Source of the DNA: Bacteroidales bacterium
Lineage (GTDB): Bacteria > Bacteroidota > Bacteroidia > Bacteroidales > ML635J-15
Assembly: GCA_028697515.1 (NCBI GenBank)
Contig: JAQVEY010000062.1
Span: 1-9,780 of the forward strand
DNA length: 9,780 nucleotides
Direction: 5' to 3'
Under the pieces are notes generated by a model. That model was not told the origin of the DNA and ran no database searches. It was given only the letters and a program-made list of their open reading frames with translations. This document shows, piece after piece, positions 1 through 7,469 of the stretch (its first letter is position 1; each line of letters starts with the position of its first letter). Position numbers and translations under genes: made by a program.

Positions 1-3000
1 AAGGATTTTATTTCACTGAAAAGAAGGCTAAAGATGGTTTCTATACTCAACTGATTGTTCCCGAGTATTATCCTGACAAAAATATCGGATTTCCCGAATT
101 GCCTGTTATGACAAGGCTAATTGAAGTACCACTTAATGCTGAATTTGAGATTAACATAATTAGTTATGATGAACAAATTATTCCTTTAAGTGAATATGGA
201 GCAATATTACCTATCATTCCTAATCAGCCTTCATTATTTAAAAATCAGGACCCGAATTCAGTTCCATTTGAAAAATCAGAATCAATTTACAGAGATTATG
301 AATTCTACAATCCTGAATTGATAAAGACTGAATTAATTAGTAAGATGAGAGGAGTTCAAATTGCACAAATTACTGTGTGTCCTTTCTCATACGATATTGA
401 ATCTAATACGCTTTTTATTAAAAATAATATAGTTGTTGAAATAACTTATAAAAATTCTGATTTTATAACATCTTCAAATTTAAAGGCAGAAAAATACTCA
501 CCTGCTTTTACAGGAGCTTACAATAAACTTTGGAATTTTAAGGTTCCGTCAACAAAAGATGCAATATCAAAATATCCTATAAAATATGTTGTTATTTCAG
601 ATAGGATGTTTGAAGAAACATTACAACCGTTTATTGAATGGAAAACAAAGAAAGGTTTTTACATGACGGTTGCATATACCGATGTAATAGGCACTACTAC
701 AACAGCTATAAAAGAATATATACAAACTCTGTATGATGCAGGTACAACAGAGAACCCTGCTCCTACTTTCGTTTTATTTGTTGGGGATGTTGCACAAATT
801 CCTGCATTTCAATGTTCAGGTCATGTTAGTGATATGTATTATTGTGAATTTGATGGTGGAGGAGACTATATCCCTGAAATATATTTCGGAAGGTTCTCAG
901 CATCAAATGTTAGTCAATTAACACCCCAAATTGATAAAACACTCATGTTCGAAGAATATACATTTCCGGACCCTTCATATTTAGCAGAAGTTGTTCTTGT
1001 TGCAGGAGATGATGGTACTTTTGGTCCCACACATGCTAACGGGCAAATAAATTATGCACATAATTATTACTTCAATGCAGAACACGGTGTCACTGACTAC
1101 ACATATCTCTATCCCGAAGGAGGCTCTTCTGAAGCTGAAATTATAAGCCATCTCAGTGACGGCGTTGGTTTAGTAAATTATACAGCTCACTGCAGTCAAG
1201 ATGGTTGGGGCGGGCCTGAATTTACAACTTCAGATATCCCTGGACTGGCAAATGATGACGAATATTTTTTCAGCATTGGAAATTGTTGTTTATCTAACAA
1301 ATTTGAAGTTACCGAATGTTTTGGAGAAGCTTTACTCAGAGCAATAAAAAAAGGTGCAGTAATTCATATTGGGGGCTCAAATAGTACCTTATGGGATGAA
1401 GATTTTTATTGGAGTTGTGGTGTTGCGAGCTCGATATCTGCATCGACCAGTTACGAACAAACTACTCAGGCTGCTTACGATCACTTATTTCATGAAAATG
1501 AAGAAGATCCTTATATTACCGCGTACCAAATGGCTTATATAGGAAATATGTCTGTGACAGAAAGCTCCTCTTCAGAAAAACAATATTACTGGGAAATATA
1601 TCATGTTATGGGAGATCCTTCTCTTATGCCTTATGTTGGTGTTCCTGACGAATTAGATGCTTCTTATCTTGCCACAATTCCTATTGGAATGTCTTCATTA
1701 ACTGTAACTACAGAACCTGATGCATATGTTGCTTTTAGCATAGATGGAGTTTTATTTGACGCAAAACTTGCCGATGGTTCAGGTATTGCTGTATTAGAGT
1801 TTGAACCACTGACTAATGTTGCTACAGGATTAGTTGTTGTCACAAAGCAATTCAGAGCCCCACATATTGGCGAAGTAATGATAATACCAAATGATAATGA
1901 TTATGATGCAATGTTACAGGAAATAAATGTTCCAACGACAATGGTTCATATTACTGAAGCAAGCCTTTCTCCTTCGTTTACCATCTTAAACTTAGGTCAA
2001 ATTAATTTAACTTCTGTAACTGTTGGCTATATTCTTAATGAAGAAGAGCCGGTTGAAATAGAATGGGAAGGAGACCTTGCTCTTTTGAGTAGCGATGTTG
2101 TTGTTTTTCCTGAGATTACCCTTCAAGCTGGTGAGAATACAATAAATGCTTATGTTAGCAATCCAAATGGGCAAACTGATGAATATCCATCAAACGACCA
2201 GATTACCAAAAACGTACTTGTATATTCAGGAGAAGTGAAAATTGTTTCTGCAGAATCCCCTGAACAAATTTACTGTAACACTAATATGGTTCAACCTATA
2301 GTAACCATTAAAAACCTAGATACATATCCGCTGACTTCTGCGATAATATCATATACAAGTGGGATGGTATATAATGATACTGTTTGGACAGGGAATCTCT
2401 TACAAAATGAGACACAGCAGATAGTTTTTCCGGAATGTTGGTTTATGCCAGGCGATCGCATATTAACTTATAATATAGAAAGTGTTAATGGTGGCAGCAA
2501 TTTAGCAAGCACAGGCACGAGTTTAGAAATCGAATTCACAATAATTGATCACGGTCAATTAGTTGTTGTAGATATACTAACTGATTGCTATCCTGAAGAA
2601 AATAGATGGGAATTAGTTGATGATGCTACGAGCGAAATAGTTTATTCTGCAGGACCTTTTAGCACTGAAAATGTCCATGAAATTACATCGATGTGTTTAC
2701 CCGAAGGCTGTTATACTTTCACTATTTTCGATCAATGGGGAGATGGTATGAGTGGATCAAGTTGGGGTAATCCTGCTGATGGTCATATTACAATTACTAA
2801 CACATCTACAGAACAAGTCTTGTACGATTTTAGTGCAGGATCGAACTGGTCAACAAAGACTACTCAATTTTGTATTGCAATTTCATCAATTGATGTTTTG
2901 CACAATAATAATATTAGTCTATACCCTAACCCATCAAATGGCATTATAAATATTGATTATACTCAAAACATAAATATTTCTGATATTCATATCTATAATG

Positions 3001-3137
3001 TTTTAGGCCAAAAACAAAACGGCTATTCTTTCAGCAATCACAATCTTGATATTAGCAATCTTCCTTCTGGTATTTATATGGTTAGGATAAATACTGAAAC
3101 AGAAGTTTTTGAAAAGAAAATAATTCTAGAGAAATAA
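1..3137 (+). CDS. Gingipain-like C25 cysteine protease with T9SS sorting domain (5' partial)
   Basis: This is a secreted cysteine endopeptidase of family C25, incomplete at its 5' end. The frame is open from base 3 and includes the propeptide motif GFPELPV, so the TTG at 99 and the ATG at 108 are internal codons. Counting from codon 99, the propeptide ends near residue 150 and the catalytic domain spans about 160-513. The likely catalytic His is H364 (YTAHC) and the likely nucleophile is C397 in GNCCLSNKF; the domain closes with MGDPSL. An Ig-like domain (about 516-596), two related beta-sandwich domains (about 622-705 and 711-812) and a four-cysteine beta domain (about 818-927) follow. The end (about 938-1012) is a type A T9SS sorting domain with LYPNPSNG, IYNVLGQ, LPSGIYMVRI and a basic tail. 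By family knowledge it crosses the outer membrane and is released or anchored after domain removal. Cleavage specificity (Arg, Lys or other) cannot be read from the sequence. A terminator follows it. Confidence 0.93.
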   Translation, partial: GFYFTEKKAKDGFYTQLIVPEYYPDKNIGFPELPVMTRLIEVPLNAEFEINIISYDEQIIPLSEYGAILPIIPNQPSLFKNQDPNSVPFEKSESIYRDYEFYNPELIKTELISKMRGVQIAQITVCPFSYDIESNTLFIKNNIVVEITYKNSDFITSSNLKAEKYSPAFTGAYNKLWNFKVPSTKDAISKYPIKYVVISDRMFEETLQPFIEWKTKKGFYMTVAYTDVIGTTTTAIKEYIQTLYDAGTTENPAPTFVLFVGDVAQIPAFQCSGHVSDMYYCEFDGGGDYIPEIYFGRFSASNVSQLTPQIDKTLMFEEYTFPDPSYLAEVVLVAGDDGTFGPTHANGQINYAHNYYFNAEHGVTDYTYLYPEGGSSEAEIISHLSDGVGLVNYTAHCSQDGWGGPEFTTSDIPGLANDDEYFFSIGNCCLSNKFEVTECFGEALLRAIKKGAVIHIGGSNSTLWDEDFYWSCGVASSISASTSYEQTTQAAYDHLFHENEEDPYITAYQMAYIGNMSVTESSSSEKQYYWEIYHVMGDPSLMPYVGVPDELDASYLATIPIGMSSLTVTTEPDAYVAFSIDGVLFDAKLADGSGIAVLEFEPLTNVATGLVVVTKQFRAPHIGEVMIIPNDNDYDAMLQEINVPTTMVHITEASLSPSFTILNLGQINLTSVTVGYILNEEEPVEIEWEGDLALLSSDVVVFPEITLQAGENTINAYVSNPNGQTDEYPSNDQITKNVLVYSGEVKIVSAESPEQIYCNTNMVQPIVTIKNLDTYPLTSAIISYTSGMVYNDTVWTGNLLQNETQQIVFPECWFMPGDRILTYNIESVNGGSNLASTGTSLEIEFTIIDHGQLVVVDILTDCYPEENRWELVDDATSEIVYSAGPFSTENVHEITSMCLPEGCYTFTIFDQWGDGMSGSSWGNPADGHITITNTSTEQVLYDFSAGSNWSTKTTQFCIAISSIDVLHNNNISLYPNPSNGIINIDYTQNINISDIHIYNVLGQKQNGYSFSNHNLDISNLPSGIYMVRINTETEVFEKKIILEK

Positions 3138-3160
3138 AACCACCCATAAAGTGATATTAA

Positions 3161-3186
3161 GGCAGTAGAAATACTGTCTTTTTTTT
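3161..3186 (+). terminator. Intrinsic terminator after the C25 protease gene
   Basis: The arm GGCAGTA (3161-3167) pairs with TACTGTC (3172-3178) around a GAAA tetraloop, with one G-U wobble. Eight T residues (3179-3186) follow directly. The two A residues before the stem can also pair with the first two T residues. It lies 24 bases after the protease stop codon and marks the end of that transcript. Confidence 0.88.
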
Positions 3187-3212
3187 ACTTATAAGCATTC
3201 TTTTTTAATTCG

Positions 3213-3238
3213 TTTGTTGTCGTTTTTAATTATATTTG
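3213..3238 (+). promoter_or_regulatory. Putative Bacteroidota promoter for the zinc-ribbon/pepA/pdxA gene run
   Basis: TATATTTG at 3231-3238 matches the Bacteroidota -7 consensus TAnnTTTG exactly. It sits 18 bases before the next start codon and after the preceding terminator. A TTTG at 3213-3216 resembles the -33 element, but its 14-base spacer is shorter than the usual 19-20 or so. The upstream element is therefore doubtful, while the -7 element is good. If real, the leader would be only about 10-15 bases, leaving no room for a riboswitch. Confidence 0.55.
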
Positions 3239-3256
3239 TAAAAATTTCGACATAGT

Positions 3257-3616
3257 ATGAAAAGAATATGTCCGGTATGTAACTGCGAATTCGAAGGAAG
3301 AATTGATAAAAAATTCTGCTGTGACCAGTGCCGTAACACATATAACAATCGGCAAAATCAGGATATCAATAATTATAGCCGTAATATTAACAGGATTTTG
3401 AAGAATAATAGAAGAATCCTTAATGATTTTTTTTTAAAAAAGAGCTACAAAACTCATAGAGATAAACTAATTACTGCAGGTTTTAATTTTGATTATTTGA
3501 CAAATATTTACAAAACAAAAACAGGAAAAGTATATTATTTCTGTTACGACTTGGGATATCTTGTTCATGATGATGGTAATTGCACTATTGTTGAGAAGAA
3601 AGAATATGTAGATTAG
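3257..3616 (+). CDS. Small zinc-ribbon protein of unknown function (Bacteroidota family)
   Basis: This 119-residue protein has an N-terminal zinc-binding module. Its ligands are probably C5 and C8 (CPVC) with C21 and C25 in the stretch GRIDKKFCCDQCRNTYNN; C10 and C22 are extra cysteines. That stretch resembles a short zinc ribbon often seen in small Bacteroidota proteins, similar to those named DUF2116-like. The middle (about 33-70) is rich in Asn, Arg and Lys and probably helical. The C-terminal part contains KVYYFCYDLGYLVHDDG, also typical of the family as I remember it. There is no signal peptide or membrane segment, so it should be cytosolic. A stop codon at 3239-3241 in the same frame makes ATG 3257 the likely start. 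It is the first gene of the run, 27 bases before pepA. Its function is unknown; nucleic-acid binding is a guess from the basic character and the zinc ribbon. Confidence 0.85.
   Translation: MKRICPVCNCEFEGRIDKKFCCDQCRNTYNNRQNQDINNYSRNINRILKNNRRILNDFFLKKSYKTHRDKLITAGFNFDYLTNIYKTKTGKVYYFCYDLGYLVHDDGNCTIVEKKEYVD
3427..3442 (+). repeat. T9A6G homopolymer tract containing an A AAA AAG heptamer
   Basis: Nine T residues (3427-3435) followed by six A residues and a G lie inside the zinc-ribbon gene, over codons for F58, F59, L60, K61 and K62. In the reading frame, 3436-3442 is A AAA AAG, the same heptamer that directs -1 frameshifting in E. coli dnaX. The tract is certain; any slippage is untested, and I see no strong downstream stem or well-placed upstream Shine-Dalgarno-like stimulator. 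Confidence 0.6.
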
Positions 3617-3643
3617 TACTTTTAAACTTAATAAATTTTATAT

Positions 3644-5065
3644 ATGATAAAAATTACCGATGAATATCTAATAGACGAAAGTGTAGCATACATAATTACC
3701 GATAAAAAACAAGTAAATGAGATTACATTGACAAAGGAAGAGATTTTATATTCAGAAAAAATGTTTGAAAACAAACAAGACTATATTCATATTAATTCAA
3801 TGTATAAATCTTCGTTTATAATATTTGCTGATTCTAAAAAAGATAAACATACAAGAACAGAAGAAATTAGAAATTGTGCATTTAAAACTTTAGCTATTCT
3901 TTCTGAAACAAAAACAGAAAAACTAAACATAATTGACCTAAGTAAAGATCTGTATTCTTTGGCATTTGCAGAAGCGATAATGTTAAGTAGCTACAATTTC
4001 ACCAAATATCTTTCAGATAAAGAGCAGAAAAATTCGACACTAAAAGAGATTAAAATTGTTAGCAACAAACTAACTCAAAAAGACATTATTGACATTGAGT
4101 CTGTTGTAAGCGGAGTAATTCATGCGCGAGATATTGTAAATGAACCACTTTCGTATATGACTGCAAAGAAACTATCAGAAGAGATTGAATTATTAGGTAA
4201 AAAATATGGTTTTAAAACTGAGATACTTGATAAAGGGAAAATAGAAAGCCTAAAAATGGGTGGACTTATTGCAGTAAATCGTGGAAGTGTTGATCCGCCA
4301 ACATTTTCGATTCTCAAATGGGAACCAGAGAAAGCTATTAATAATCAACCCATTGTTCTAGTAGGTAAAGGCTTGGTATTTGACACAGGAGGCATTAACC
4401 TCAAACCAAGCGGTTCGCTTGAAACTATGAAATGTGATAAATCTGGGGGTGCAACAGTCGTTGGAGTAATCTGTGCATTAGCGAAAGCAAAAATTCCACT
4501 ACATGTTATAGGATTGATTCCGGCAACAGATAATCGTCCGGGAAATAATGCTTATGTGCCAGAAGATATAATTACAATGTATGACGGAACAACTGTTGAA
4601 ATTAGTAATACAGATGCGGAAGGAAGACTAATACTTGCCGACGCATTGGCATATGCAAAACAATATAAGCCTGAACTGGTAATTGATCTTGCCACACTAA
4701 CCGGAGCAGCAGTTGTTGCAATAGGCGAAAACGCAAGTGCAGTTTTTGGTAATGCAGACACTCAGATATCCGAATTAAAAGAATATGGATTTGAAGTTTG
4801 GGAAAGACTGGTTGAATTGCCATTATGGGATGATTATAAAGAACAGTTAAAATCACCTATCGCAGACTTAAAAAATTGCGGATCAAGATGGGGAGGAGCC
4901 ATTACTGCGGCGAAATTTCTCGAACATTTTACCGATTATAAGTGGATACACCTTGATATTGCTGGTCCAGCATTTACCGAAAAGAAAGATAGCTACCGAG
5001 GTCAAGGAGGTACTGGTGTAGGTGTTAGATTATTATTTAATTATTTAAAAAACAAAACAAAATAA
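3644..5065 (+). CDS. pepA: Leucyl aminopeptidase, family M17
   Basis: This cytosolic dinuclear-metal aminopeptidase removes N-terminal amino acids from peptides and serves in peptide turnover. The 473-residue length fits the family. An N-terminal domain of about 150 residues is poorly conserved, as is usual. The catalytic domain follows and has every key residue. By alignment to bovine lens leucine aminopeptidase, the metal ligands are K242, D247 (GKGLVFDTGG), D265 (KCDKSGG), D324 and E326. The catalytic residues are K254 (NLKPSG) and R328 in the family signature NTDAEGRL (322-329). Later stretches such as DLATLTGAAVVAIG and YRGQGGTGVGVRLL are also typical. There is no signal peptide. It starts 27 bases after the zinc-ribbon gene and ends 12 bases before pdxA, so co-transcription is likely. 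The symbol follows the family name; true substrate preference is unknown. Related PepA proteins can also bind DNA, which the sequence does not settle here. Confidence 0.95.
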   Translation: MIKITDEYLIDESVAYIITDKKQVNEITLTKEEILYSEKMFENKQDYIHINSMYKSSFIIFADSKKDKHTRTEEIRNCAFKTLAILSETKTEKLNIIDLSKDLYSLAFAEAIMLSSYNFTKYLSDKEQKNSTLKEIKIVSNKLTQKDIIDIESVVSGVIHARDIVNEPLSYMTAKKLSEEIELLGKKYGFKTEILDKGKIESLKMGGLIAVNRGSVDPPTFSILKWEPEKAINNQPIVLVGKGLVFDTGGINLKPSGSLETMKCDKSGGATVVGVICALAKAKIPLHVIGLIPATDNRPGNNAYVPEDIITMYDGTTVEISNTDAEGRLILADALAYAKQYKPELVIDLATLTGAAVVAIGENASAVFGNADTQISELKEYGFEVWERLVELPLWDDYKEQLKSPIADLKNCGSRWGGAITAAKFLEHFTDYKWIHLDIAGPAFTEKKDSYRGQGGTGVGVRLLFNYLKNKTK

Positions 5066-5077
5066 ACATCAAAATAT

Positions 5078-6145
5078 ATGAGCAGATTAAGAATAGGAAT
5101 TACCCAGGGGGATATTAATGGAATTAGTTATGAAATAATCCTTAAAACATTATCAGATGCAAGAGTTATAAGCAATTTAGTTCCAATAATTTATGGTTCG
5201 CCAAAAGTGTTATCATATTACAAAAAAGCATATAACAACAATGTTCAAACAGTTACAATATCATCAGCAGATGAAGCTAAACCACGTTTTATAAGCATAA
5301 TAAATTGTAATAGTGAAGATATAAAAGTTGAAATAGGAAATTCAACAGAAATTGCAGGCTTGGCGGCTTATCAGGCATTAGAAAAAGCTGTTTCAGATCT
5401 CAAAAATAATAAAATAGATATACTTGTTACAGCTCCGATAAATAAGAATAATATACAGGCGGCTGGTTTCAATTTCCCAGGACACACGGAATATCTTGCA
5501 AAAGAGTTCAGTAACGAAGGTCATTTAATGATTTTGATGAATAATGTTGTAAAAATTGGCGTTGTAACAGGGCACATTCCTATTTCTGAAGTTTCTGGAA
5601 CAATTACAAAGGAATTAATCTTAAAAAAACTTAAAATATTAAATGATAGTCTTAAGAATGATTTCCTAATTAGAAAACCAAGAATTGCAGTACTAAGCCT
5701 AAATCCTCATTGCGGTGATAAAGGCTTAATAGGTAGCGATGAAATCGAAAAAATTATACCTGCAATAAATGAAGCTAAAGAAAAAGATATTTTAGCATTT
5801 GGACCATATTCGGCGGATGGATTTTTTGGTGCAATGGAATTTAAAAAGTTTGATGCCGTACTTGCAATGTATCATGATCAGGGGCTAGCTCCTTTCAAAG
5901 TAATCGCATTCGAAGACGGAGTTAATTTTACTGCTGGTTTGCCTATTGTAAGAACATCTCCTGCTCATGGAACCGCTTACGACATTGCAGGTCAGAACAT
6001 TGCAGATGAACAATCCTTCCGTTCAGCATTATTTACTGCAATAGATATATATAATAATAGAAATTTTCAATATGATATTGAAAAGAACAAACTTAATATG
6101 AAAGAAATAGAACAAATAAGTGAAATCTTTAAATCGGAAGAATAA
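5078..6145 (+). CDS. pdxA: 4-hydroxythreonine-4-phosphate dehydrogenase
   Basis: PdxA oxidises 4-phosphohydroxy-L-threonine with NAD(P)+; the product decarboxylates and is then joined to deoxyxylulose 5-phosphate by PdxJ on the route to pyridoxine 5'-phosphate. The 355 residues compare with 329 in E. coli. The three metal-binding histidines fall at H166 (TGHIPI), H211 (NPHCGDKG) and H266 ([11 protein letters not shown]), the same numbers as in the E. coli enzyme. Other family motifs are VTAPINK (118-123 region), PGHTEYLA (134-141) and [18 protein letters not shown]. The N-terminal motif reads GDINGISYE, close to the GDINGIGYE form I associate with Bacteroidota, with Ser replacing Gly. It is cytosolic and works as a dimer in known cases. 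It begins 12 bases after pepA, and its stop overlaps the malic enzyme start by one base. The nearby genes do not include pdxJ. A PdxA-like paralogue with another role is less likely here. Confidence 0.95.
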   Translation: MSRLRIGITQGDINGISYEIILKTLSDARVISNLVPIIYGSPKVLSYYKKAYNNNVQTVTISSADEAKPRFISIINCNSEDIKVEIGNSTEIAGLAAYQALEKAVSDLKNNKIDILVTAPINKNNIQAAGFNFPGHTEYLAKEFSNEGHLMILMNNVVKIGVVTGHIPISEVSGTITKELILKKLKILNDSLKNDFLIRKPRIAVLSLNPHCGDKGLIGSDEIEKIIPAINEAKEKDILAFGPYSADGFFGAMEFKKFDAVLAMYHDQGLAPFKVIAFEDGVNFTAGLPIVRTSPAHGTAYDIAGQNIADEQSFRSALFTAIDIYNNRNFQYDIEKNKLNMKEIEQISEIFKSEE

Positions 6146-7455
6146 TGGCGATATTTACAAAACAAGAAGCACTGGATTATCACAGTATGGGTAGAAAAGG
6201 AAAAGTTGAAGTTGTATGTTCAAAAGCTTTCAAAAATCAAAAGGATTTATCTTTAGCCTATACTCCAGGAGTGGCTGAGCCTTGTCTTGAAATAAAATCT
6301 GACAAAATGCGCGTATATGATTATACTGCAAAAGCTAATCTCGTAGCCGTTATTTCAAACGGAACTGCTGTGCTTGGACTCGGAGACATAGGACCAGAAG
6401 CCTCAAAACCTGTTATGGAAGGTAAAGGATTACTTTTTAAGGTTTTTGCAGATGTTGACATTTTCGATATTGAAATAAACGAGAAAGACCCTCAGAAACT
6501 TATAGAAATAATTAAATCATTAGAACCTACATTTGGTGGAATTAATCTTGAAGATATAAAAGCTCCAGAGTGTTTTGTAATCGAAGAGGAATTAAAGAGA
6601 ACTATGAACATTCCGGTTTTTCATGATGATCAGCATGGGACTGCTATAATATCTGGAGCTGCATTGTTAAACGCTTTAAAAATTGCTAATAAAAATATTG
6701 AAGATGTTAAAATAGTCTTTAATGGAGCAGGGGCTGCTGGAATAAGTTGTGCCCGTCTTTTTGTTTCGTTAGGTGCGAAAAAAGAAAACATTATATTATG
6801 CGATTCAAAAGGAGTTGTACGAAAAGATAATGCAGGTAACAACATTTATAAACAGGAATTTGCTACATCATTAAATCTTATTACACTTAAGGAAGCAATT
6901 GCTGGAGCAGATGTTTTTACGGGAGTCTCAGCTGGCAATATTGTTAGTAAAGAAATGATTAAATCAATGGCTGCTAATCCTATCGTTTTTGCAATGGCAA
7001 ATCCCGATCCTGAAATAAGCTATGAAGATGCAACTGAATCAAGACCGGATGTAATAATGGCAACAGGTCGTAGCGACTACCCAAATCAAGTTAATAATGT
7101 GTTGGGCTTTCCTTTTATTTTTAGAGGTGCACTTGATGTAAGAGCATCAAAAATTAATGAAGAAATGAAAATTGCCGCAGCACATGCTTTGTCCGAACTT
7201 GCTCATCAGCCCGTTCCTGATTATGTGTGTAAAGCTTATAATAAAGAAAAAATAGAATTCGGAAGAGATTATATTATTCCAAAACCGCTTGATTTGCGTG
7301 TAATTGAACATGTTGCAGTAGCAGTTGCGAAAGCTGCAATTTTAAGTGGAGTTGCAGGAATTATTATTAGCAACTGGGATGAATATAAAATTCAACTCAG
7401 AAATCGTGTAAAAAGAGTTCATGAGAACTATGAAAAAGTGAATCAACAATTATAA
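6145..7455 (+). CDS. NAD(P)-dependent malic enzyme, short form without phosphotransacetylase domain
   Basis: This enzyme carries out oxidative decarboxylation of malate to pyruvate and CO2 with reduction of NAD(P)+, linking the TCA cycle to pyruvate. In the N-terminal domain, Y39 ([10 protein letters not shown]) and K94 (MEGKGLLFK) are the likely general acid and base. E136, D137 ([12 protein letters not shown]) and D162 (FHDDQHGTA) are the expected divalent-metal ligands. The Rossmann domain has GAGAAG at 194-199, with D220 at the end of the second strand. NPDPE (286-290), [11 protein letters not shown] (308-318) and [14 protein letters not shown] (321-334) complete the family pattern. The protein ends at residue 436, where MaeB-type enzymes of about 760 residues continue into a phosphotransacetylase-like regulatory domain. 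The stop codon is followed at once by the next gene, so this is not a visible truncation. NAD versus NADP use cannot be decided. Its ATG overlaps the pdxA stop (TAATG), which suggests translational coupling. Confidence 0.93.
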   Translation: MAIFTKQEALDYHSMGRKGKVEVVCSKAFKNQKDLSLAYTPGVAEPCLEIKSDKMRVYDYTAKANLVAVISNGTAVLGLGDIGPEASKPVMEGKGLLFKVFADVDIFDIEINEKDPQKLIEIIKSLEPTFGGINLEDIKAPECFVIEEELKRTMNIPVFHDDQHGTAIISGAALLNALKIANKNIEDVKIVFNGAGAAGISCARLFVSLGAKKENIILCDSKGVVRKDNAGNNIYKQEFATSLNLITLKEAIAGADVFTGVSAGNIVSKEMIKSMAANPIVFAMANPDPEISYEDATESRPDVIMATGRSDYPNQVNNVLGFPFIFRGALDVRASKINEEMKIAAAHALSELAHQPVPDYVCKAYNKEKIEFGRDYIIPKPLDLRVIEHVAVAVAKAAILSGVAGIIISNWDEYKIQLRNRVKRVHENYEKVNQQL

Positions 7456-7469
7456 ACTAAAATATTTAT

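Noticed and set aside
99..101. TTG as the start codon of the protease gene
   Set aside because: The same frame is open back to base 3 and encodes recognisable propeptide sequence (GFPELPV spans this codon), so the gene begins before the window.
733..921. Plus-strand alternative frame inside the protease gene, and similar ones at 2752-2949 and 7763-7957
   Set aside because: These are shifted frames within well-supported coding sequence and have no recognisable content.
3588..3624. Possible promoter before pepA (TTG at 3591-3593 and TACTTTTA at 3617-3624)
   Set aside because: The -7 element lacks the final G of TAnnTTTG and the 23-base spacer is long; transcription from upstream of the zinc-ribbon gene explains pepA more simply.
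4120..4856. Three overlapping minus-strand open frames inside pepA (4120-4317, 4552-4761, 4602-4856)
   Set aside because: They lie opposite strongly conserved M17 catalytic sequence, show no recognisable domain and have no leader of their own.
6630..6845. Minus-strand open frame inside the malic enzyme gene
   Set aside because: It is the antisense of the conserved Rossmann region and has no protein-like motif of its own.
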